Origin: Azoarcus_F sp036734105
GTDB taxonomy: Bacteria; Pseudomonadota; Gammaproteobacteria; Burkholderiales; Rhodocyclaceae
Length of the DNA stretch: 64,000 nt
Assembly: GCA_036734105.1 (NCBI GenBank)
Contig: DAIMZH010000012.1
Location: 1 to 64,000, forward strand
Direction: 5' to 3'
Shown here piece after piece: positions 59,071 to 64,000 of this stretch (position 1 is the first letter of the stretch; each line of letters starts with the position of its first letter). Below the pieces are notes generated by a model. It was not told the DNA's origin. It did not search any database and saw only the letters and a list, made by a program, of their open reading frames with translations. The position numbers were made by a program, and so were the translations under genes.

Positions 59071-60165
59071 TTATTGCTTGAGAGCCAGAAAGGCGGTGAC
59101 CTCCTCCCGGTCGTGATAAAGGTGCTTGATGCGCAGATCGTAGGGGCCGGTTTGCACTACCCGCTTGTGGATCAGCGAGCGGCACTGGTCCAGTCCTTCA
59201 AGTCTGCGCTTCATGGGCAGTTTGAGGTTGAAAATGCTTCGACGACAGCGCCCGCTGGCCACCCATTCGGCCATCAGAGAGGCAATGCGCGATGGCTGTT
59301 CCACCATGTCGCAGACCATCCAGTCCACCGTGCGAGGAGGGCGCCAGGTAAAGCCGTCGGCGCGCAGGTGGGCGACCATGCCGGTGGCCATTACCGACTC
59401 GGCCATCGGGCCATTGTCGATGGCGGTGACATGCAGTCCGCGGTGGGCAAGTTGCCAGGTCCAGCCACCGGGGGCTGCGCCGAGGTCGATGGCGCGTTGG
59501 CCGGCGCGCATGTGCACCGTGCGCTCTTCTTCGGTCAGCAATCCCAGAATGGCTTCGGCAAGTTTCAGGGTGGAGCGGCTGGCAGCCTCGTGCGGCATGC
59601 GCAGGCGTGGGACACCCATGGGCCAGGGCGCAGCCTGACCAGGCACGCAGGCGGCAAGCCAGGCGGTGTGGGCGTCGGTGAACAACACGTGCAGCACGGG
59701 CAAGGTCTTGCTCTTGGTCCGGTACAGGCCGGCACGGTTGAGCGCCTCGCGCAGATGGGGCGTGAAACGTCGGCAAAACCCCGACTGCTGTTTGGCTTCG
59801 TCAGTGTCGGGCGTTTCAAGGATGAGTTCGGAAAAGCGGTGACCGGCTGCGGCTGCGGCTTCGACCAGCGGGGTGGCGCGGTCGCGCTCGGGCAGGTTTT
59901 CGACTAGACCAAACCAAGGCATGACCTGGCGGGCAAAGACCAGGCTGAACCAGTCGCAGTGCGGCGCAAGCTCATCCCAGGGTATGGGTTCCACCGAGTG
60001 GTACACCACATGGGCGCTGCCTTCGCGGGCGCGCACATAACCGTTCATGCCAAGCTGTTGGGCAAAGCGGTCAAGCTCGCCGGCCAGCTCTTTTTCAAAG
60101 CCGCTACGGCACAGGGCGATCAATCCGTAGCACAGCGCTTCGGGTTTTGGGTCGAATATTTGCAT
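59071..60165 (-). CDS. rlmM: 23S rRNA 2'-O-ribose methyltransferase RlmM
   Basis: 364 aa. N-terminal THUMP-like region (ALCYGLIALCRSGFEKELAG), then an RFM fold with the SAM loop AIDLGAAPGGWTWQLAHRG and the catalytic lysine in NLKLPMKRRLEG. RlmM methylates C2498 of 23S rRNA. ATG 60165 is chosen because the family starts there (IFDPKPEALCYG). Divergent from the aldo/keto reductase gene. Confidence 0.9.
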   Translation of the reverse strand: MQIFDPKPEALCYGLIALCRSGFEKELAGELDRFAQQLGMNGYVRAREGSAHVVYHSVEPIPWDELAPHCDWFSLVFARQVMPWFGLVENLPERDRATPLVEAAAAAGHRFSELILETPDTDEAKQQSGFCRRFTPHLREALNRAGLYRTKSKTLPVLHVLFTDAHTAWLAACVPGQAAPWPMGVPRLRMPHEAASRSTLKLAEAILGLLTEEERTVHMRAGQRAIDLGAAPGGWTWQLAHRGLHVTAIDNGPMAESVMATGMVAHLRADGFTWRPPRTVDWMVCDMVEQPSRIASLMAEWVASGRCRRSIFNLKLPMKRRLEGLDQCRSLIHKRVVQTGPYDLRIKHLYHDREEVTAFLALKQ

Positions 60166-60224
60166 TGGAGGGGTCTGCTGATGGATGATCCAATGATACT
60201 TGAACACGCAACAGGAGTTGAAAA

Positions 60225-61262
60225 ATGGAGTATCGTAAGCTTGGCAGCAGCGAACTGGAAGTCTCAGCAGTGTGTCTGGGCACGATGACCTTTGGCGAGC
60301 AGAACGATGCCGCTTCGGCGCATGCGCAGCTTGATCGTGCCGTGGCGGCCGGTATCAACTTCATTGACACGGCCGAGATGTATGCGGTGCCGCCGCGTGC
60401 CGAAACCTATGGGGCCACCGAGACCATCGTCGGGCAGTGGCTGAAGCGCCAGCCGCGCGATCGCATTGTGCTGGCCACCAAGGTGGCCGGACCGGCACGC
60501 AGTCTTGAGTGGATTCGCGGCGGCCCGCTGGCACTGGATGAGAGCAACATCAGCACCGCCGTCGAGGGTAGCCTGAAGCGGCTCGCTACGGATTACGTTG
60601 ATCTGTATCAGTTGCATTGGCCGGAGCGCAATCAACCGATGTTTGGTCAGTGGCAGTTTGACCCGGAAAAGGAACGTGAGTGCACACCGATTCGGGTGCA
60701 GCTCGAAGCGTTGGCCCGGTTGGTGGAGCAGGGCAAGGTCCGCTATGTCGGTTTGTCCAATGAGCATCCGTGGGGCGTGATGGAGTTTGTCCGCTTGGCG
60801 CGCGAATATGGTTTGCCGCAGGTAGTATCGATACAGAATGCCTACAGTTTGCTGAACAGGGTGTTTGAGTATGGACTGTCCGAGGTTTGTCACCGCGAAT
60901 GCGTCAGCCTGCTGGCCTATTCCGCTCTGGCCTTTGGCCATCTCACCGGCAAATACCTTCGTGACCCGGCGGCATCCGGCAGGTTGACCCGCTTCGAGAA
61001 TTTCGGCCAGCGTTACACAGGGCAGAACGTGTTGCCTGCTACGCAAGCCTATGTCGCCATCGCGCAAAGCCATGGTCTCAGTCCGGCCCGGCTCGCGCTG
61101 GCCTGGGCCTATCACAGGCGCTGTGTCACCAGCACCATCATCGGTGCGACCACCATGGCGCAATTGGAGGAGAACATGGCAGCATGGAATGAGAGGCTGT
61201 CAGCCGACATCTGTGCAGAGATTGATGCGGTGCATCTGCGTTACACCAATCCGGCGCCTTGA
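60225..61262 (+). CDS. tas: NADP-dependent aldo/keto reductase, Tas family
   Basis: 345 aa. The catalytic tetrad is in FIDTAEMYAVPPRAETYG (Asp, Tyr), LATKVAG (Lys) and YQLHWPER (His), with the Tas-specific loop after the tyrosine. SNEHPWGVMEF and the C-terminal STIIGATTMAQLEENM bind NADP(H). Substrate unknown. AGGAG lies 9 nt before the ATG. Confidence 0.86.
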   Translation: MEYRKLGSSELEVSAVCLGTMTFGEQNDAASAHAQLDRAVAAGINFIDTAEMYAVPPRAETYGATETIVGQWLKRQPRDRIVLATKVAGPARSLEWIRGGPLALDESNISTAVEGSLKRLATDYVDLYQLHWPERNQPMFGQWQFDPEKERECTPIRVQLEALARLVEQGKVRYVGLSNEHPWGVMEFVRLAREYGLPQVVSIQNAYSLLNRVFEYGLSEVCHRECVSLLAYSALAFGHLTGKYLRDPAASGRLTRFENFGQRYTGQNVLPATQAYVAIAQSHGLSPARLALAWAYHRRCVTSTIIGATTMAQLEENMAAWNERLSADICAEIDAVHLRYTNPAP

Positions 61263-61371
61263 GCTTGGTCGTTGTCCAGGCAGACTTTGCAAGCAGCGAC
61301 TGAGCCAGGCGTCAGCAAAGGCGCCGGGCGCTGCTGTGTCTGGATTGATGTCGAAACCTTTCCGGGCGCCT

Positions 61372-61767
61372 TTAGTTGCCGGTTGCTCCCGGGGGAGGCA
61401 GCAGCTCGGGTGGGATAATGATCTCGCTTGGCCCGAACGGGTTGTCTGGTGATCCGGCAGACGCTGGTGGGCGTTCGCCGGGTTGCGGCAGAAGCGAGGG
61501 TACTACTTCCATTTCGTTCATCAGCATGTAGTCGTTCATCTCTCGCCACCCGGCAAAGACCGATGCTTTTTCCGCCTCTGGATTAAGCAGATAACAGTCT
61601 TCGAGCGAGCGACCGGAGTGTCGGCAGGCGCTGCCGATGGCACGCCCTTCGGCCTGTCGGGTGGCGGCTTCTTTTTGCGGATTCGGTATTTCCAGCAAGT
61701 CGTAAAGAAACTCGCAGCCGGTCAGCAGCGGAAGCATGAGCACTAGCAGCAGTCTCCTGGCGATCAT
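61372..61767 (-). CDS. small lipoprotein, family not recognised
   Basis: 131 aa. Signal peptide RRLLLVLMLPLLTGC with lipobox LTGC, so lipid-anchored. The mature region has two more cysteines (SACRHSGRSLEDCYLLNPEA), which may form a disulphide, and ends in a Pro-rich tail (PPELLPPPGATGN). ATG 61767 is chosen because it gives a signal peptide of standard length; ATG 61806 is an alternative. Neither has a strong ribosome site. Confidence 0.6.
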   Translation of the reverse strand: MIARRLLLVLMLPLLTGCEFLYDLLEIPNPQKEAATRQAEGRAIGSACRHSGRSLEDCYLLNPEAEKASVFAGWREMNDYMLMNEMEVVPSLLPQPGERPPASAGSPDNPFGPSEIIIPPELLPPPGATGN

Positions 61768-61830
61768 GATCTTGTTGAAATTGAAGAGTGTCTGAATAGA
61801 GTTCATAACGGCAATATACGGTGCGCCTTG

Positions 61831-62607
61831 ATGGCGATGGAGCATATTTTGAAAAAAGCACATGAAAGCGTCCAGTCCGGCTGGCCACTTGGTCGAATGC
61901 TGGCGCATCGTGGTGGCGGTAGCCTGGCTCCCGAGAATACGCTGGTGGCGCTCGATGTGGCCGCACGCTTCGCCTGCGGTGTCGAATTCGACGTCATGCT
62001 CAGCGCCGATGGCACTTTGGTAGTCATTCACGACGACACGCTGGATCGAACCACCAACGGCTCCGGACTGGTGGCTGATTGCCGCGATGCCGACCTGCTG
62101 GCGCTGGATGCCGGTAGTTGGCATGGTCCCGATTTCGTGGGTCAGGGTGTCCCCACTGCCGAGGCCTTCGTAATGCGTTGTGCGCAGCTCGGACTTCCAA
62201 TGAACATCGAGATCAAGCCGAGTGCCGGGGCTGATGTGGCGACTGGACAAGCCTTGGCTGATTTGCTCGCAACCGTGAAGTTTCAATTGCCGCCAGTGCT
62301 GGTTTCTTCGTTTTCGGAGTATGCCTTGCAGGCTTATGCTGCGCATGGCGGCGCTGCGCCCACCGGTTTGTTGGTAGAGACTGTGCCACCTGATTGGTCA
62401 AGGCGCTGCCAGGCGCTGGGGGTGGCTGCGCTGCATGCCCGCAGTGTCGGTCTTGAGGCGGCAAGCGTGGCATCCGTCAAGGCGGCTGGACTGTGGCTGG
62501 CGGTGTACACTGAGAATGTGCCAGCACGGGCCAGCCAATTGTGGGCTTGGGGGGTGGATTGTGTGATCACCGACAGACCGGACGTTCTGTCTTCGGCTGG
62601 CGCCTGA
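61831..62607 (+). CDS. glycerophosphodiester phosphodiesterase
   Basis: 258 aa, GDPD family. LAHRGGGSLAPENTLVALDV contains the His-Arg and the PENT motif, EFDVMLSADGTLVVIHDDTL holds the metal-binding acidic and general-acid His residues, and NIEIKP and the late CVITDRPDVL complete the TIM barrel. It splits glycerophosphodiesters into alcohol and glycerol 3-phosphate, in the cytoplasm as no signal peptide is seen (UgpQ-like). Divergent from the small lipoprotein gene; start uncertain by a few codons. Confidence 0.88.
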   Translation: MAMEHILKKAHESVQSGWPLGRMLAHRGGGSLAPENTLVALDVAARFACGVEFDVMLSADGTLVVIHDDTLDRTTNGSGLVADCRDADLLALDAGSWHGPDFVGQGVPTAEAFVMRCAQLGLPMNIEIKPSAGADVATGQALADLLATVKFQLPPVLVSSFSEYALQAYAAHGGAAPTGLLVETVPPDWSRRCQALGVAALHARSVGLEAASVASVKAAGLWLAVYTENVPARASQLWAWGVDCVITDRPDVLSSAGA

Positions 62608-62714
62608 ACTTGTCGATGATCAATGTGTCCCCATGACACCTGCCGTAGCCTCTCAAAGCGCGGTACTCGGGCCTGACAAGGCTGGCGTCTTCCCAAAAAT
62701 CGAGAGCCAACAAC

Positions 62715-63161
62715 ATGACAAGCTTGCGAACTACATTAACTGCGTTGAGCCTTTGTGGCATCTTTCTGAGCGTGCCGGCTGTTGCCGACCAGCCTGAGAT
62801 GGTGATGTACAAACACCCGGACTGTGGCTGTTGTGGCAAGTGGGCTGACCACATGCGCGACAATGGCTTCAAGGTCAAGGAAGTCTCCACGCTCGAACTC
62901 GCACTGGTGAAGAGCGAGGCCGGCGTGCCGCAGGCCTTGGCTTCCTGTCACACCGCGACGGTGGCGGGCTATATCGTGGAGGGTCATGTGCCCGCTTCGG
63001 ATGTGCGTCGCATGCTGGATGAAAAGCCGGATATCGTCGGCCTCTCGGCACCCGGCATGCCGCTTGGTTCGCCGGGCATGGAGGGGTCTTATCCAGCCGA
63101 GCGTTATGATGTGCTCGGCTTTGATGCCGCTGGTGGGAGTTCGGTTTTCAGCCAGCACTGA
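62715..63161 (+). CDS. DUF411 metal-binding periplasmic protein
   Basis: 148 aa. Signal peptide (TTLTALSLCGIFLSVPAVA), then YKHPDCGCCGKWADHMRDNG with a C-G-C-C site, SCHTATVAGYIVEGHVPA and GMPLGSPGMEG, matching DUF411. Such proteins occur near copper-resistance genes; copper or another soft metal is the likely ligand. Stands alone here. Confidence 0.87.
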   Translation: MTSLRTTLTALSLCGIFLSVPAVADQPEMVMYKHPDCGCCGKWADHMRDNGFKVKEVSTLELALVKSEAGVPQALASCHTATVAGYIVEGHVPASDVRRMLDEKPDIVGLSAPGMPLGSPGMEGSYPAERYDVLGFDAAGGSSVFSQH

Positions 63162-63228
63162 GCATCCAGCCCGACGCTTGCAACAGACATTGTCCGCTAA
63201 GGTGTGGCTGAAGGCTGCATCCGGTCGA

Positions 63229-63585
63229 TCAGAAAGTGATGACCTTGTCTGCTTCCAGCGTGGCTTGAGCGAGATCACCCAGGGTGCCGATGGACGTGCC
63301 AGGGATGAGTGGTAGCTCAGCAATCCCGCGAGCATAGGCGCAGGTCCGGCAGACACGGATGATCACGTTTCGCGAAACCAGTTCTTCCACCATGGTTTGC
63401 AAGCCCTTTCCGGTGCCATCGACCTGATTGGGCAAACCGAGAACGGTGGCGTCGGACATCAGAAAGAGCTGAACTTCGGGAGGATCGGTGTCTACGCCGA
63501 CCAGCGCAGTGGCAAGTCGCAACGCGGACAGGCAGCGCTCACTGCCATAAGGTGGTGCGTGGATGATGATGACGATTTTTTGCAT
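63229..63585 (-). CDS. DsrE-like protein
   Basis: 118 aa. Flavodoxin-like DsrE fold: KIVIIIHAPPYGSERCLSAL, LFLMSDATVLGL and the C-terminal IRVCRTCAYARGI with a C-x2-C pair, then LGDLAQATLEADKVITF. DsrE-type proteins act in sulphur relay; a direct sulphur-transfer role for this orphan copy is uncertain. ATG 63585 is chosen from the family N terminus. Follows the gene at 63626 by 40 nt, same strand. Confidence 0.83.
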   Translation of the reverse strand: MQKIVIIIHAPPYGSERCLSALRLATALVGVDTDPPEVQLFLMSDATVLGLPNQVDGTGKGLQTMVEELVSRNVIIRVCRTCAYARGIAELPLIPGTSIGTLGDLAQATLEADKVITF

Positions 63586-63625
63586 GAAATATATTCCGAA
63601 GGATTGACGATAAAAAGCTGGCGAA

Positions 63626-63982
63626 TCAGGGGCTGGCGTCGCCGTCTGGCGGTCGCACGCCCGCTTCGTATTCTTCATACAGTGCAAGCCCAAAGGCCTT
63701 CCAGGCCGTGCCGCCATGGGTTACCTGGCCGACTTCGGCACTCTTGCGCATGTTCTGGAACATGAGCTCAGCCAACGCGAAAAGCTCGCCTGTGAGCTTC
63801 TCGGTGCGAATCGGACTGCGAACCATTCTGCCCATGGAGCCGCGCGGGCAGCTCAGGGCCTGTCGTGCCAGCGCATGCAGACGCTGCTGGTCACTCCAGT
63901 CGATTCCCAGCGCGACGCCACGTCGACTGATCTCGCGCTCGATCTCGTCGGCGGTACGGGCAAAATCTCCAAATCCGGGCAT
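63626..63982 (-). CDS. hypothetical protein upstream of the DsrE-like gene
   Basis: 118 aa, family not recognised. Mainly helical and soluble, with IEREISRRGVALGIDWSDQQ, LRTEKLTGEL-like sequence (RTEKLTGELFALAELMFQNM) and an acidic, Pro-containing C terminus. An in-frame stop codon lies 12 nt upstream of the ATG, so the gene is complete within the window. Probably cotranscribed with the DsrE-like gene. Confidence 0.6.
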   Translation of the reverse strand: MPGFGDFARTADEIEREISRRGVALGIDWSDQQRLHALARQALSCPRGSMGRMVRSPIRTEKLTGELFALAELMFQNMRKSAEVGQVTHGGTAWKAFGLALYEEYEAGVRPPDGDASP

Positions 63983-64000
63983 GTTCTGTTAGAGGTCAGA

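Noticed and set aside
61317..61373. Inverted repeat AAAGGCGCC ... GGCGCCTTT between convergent tas and lipoprotein genes
   Set aside because: Loop of 39 nt is too long for an intrinsic terminator and the right arm runs into the lipoprotein stop codon.

Overview
The window looks like a chromosomal segment of a betaproteobacterium, most likely Rhodocyclales or a close relative. The reasons are gene order (rne / rluC-gph / yceD-rpmF-plsX-fabHDG-acpP-fabF / nadB / rpoE-rseABC / lepA-lepB-rnc-era-recO-pdxJ-acpS-nagZ-uvrC), the betaproteobacterial-style cytochrome aa3 cluster with its small DUF2970 and DUF2909 proteins, and moderately high GC with dense, overlapping operons. I see no tRNA, rRNA, CRISPR array, insertion sequence or prophage. 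This is mostly core chromosome with a few accessory genes.

Layout. (1) 1-7.1 kb: rne on the minus strand, ending at a bidirectional terminator; diverging from it rluC, a Gph-type phosphatase and a Rieske ferredoxin; converging from the right, a tetrapyrrole-methylase-fold methyltransferase and the Maf protein yceF. (2) 7.1-13.7 kb: yceD-rpmF, then the fatty-acid initiation and elongation cluster plsX-fabH-fabD-fabG-acpP-fabF and a YgfX-like membrane protein. (3) 13.8-18.5 kb: nadB on the minus strand, and the envelope-stress operon rpoE-rseA-rseB-rseC with a small glutaredoxin-fold gene. (4) 18.5-28 kb: lepA, lepB and a translationally coupled run rnc-era-recO-pdxJ-acpS-nagZ-uvrC. (5) 28-30.2 kb: an integral-membrane alpha/beta hydrolase and rfaE2. 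(6) 30.3-39.8 kb: a MerR-type regulator with a complete adenosylcobalamin photoreceptor signature, facing a ten-gene operon (small exported protein, folE2, Arg-rich miniprotein, FAD oxidoreductase, DUF1365, Cfa-type methyltransferase, chalcone-isomerase-like protein, transporter, DUF3833 lipoprotein, SDR, NTF2-like protein). (7) 40-48 kb: the aa3 cytochrome c oxidase genes with copper and haem a assembly factors, preceded by an exact FNR-type palindrome and a hairpin-rich leader. (8) 48-53.4 kb: a chemoreceptor, a DUF2157 membrane protein, a ParA-type ATPase with two small partners, and a lipoprotein. (9) 53.6-64 kb: a secreted SBBP-repeat protein, rluE, a triple-PAS protein, rhlE, rlmM, an aldo/keto reductase, a glycerophosphodiesterase, a DUF411 protein and a DsrE-like protein.

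The most interesting system is region 6. The regulator carries the W-x9-E-H and E-x-H-x2-G residues that bind B12 in CarH/LitR light sensors. Two near-identical palindromes flank a good sigma-70 promoter in the divergent intergenic region. The downstream genes match a membrane-lipid modification module that other proteobacteria place under singlet-oxygen (ECF sigma/ChrR) or light (LitR) control. I infer a light-derepressed lipid-remodelling operon, with two small proteins (77 and 46 aa) as its least understood parts. Other points of note are an apparently leaderless yceD transcript, a terminator-like hairpin 8 nt before the lepA start, an apparently recombinant 5' portion of coxA, and an orphan ParA-type positioning ATPase near a chemoreceptor gene.
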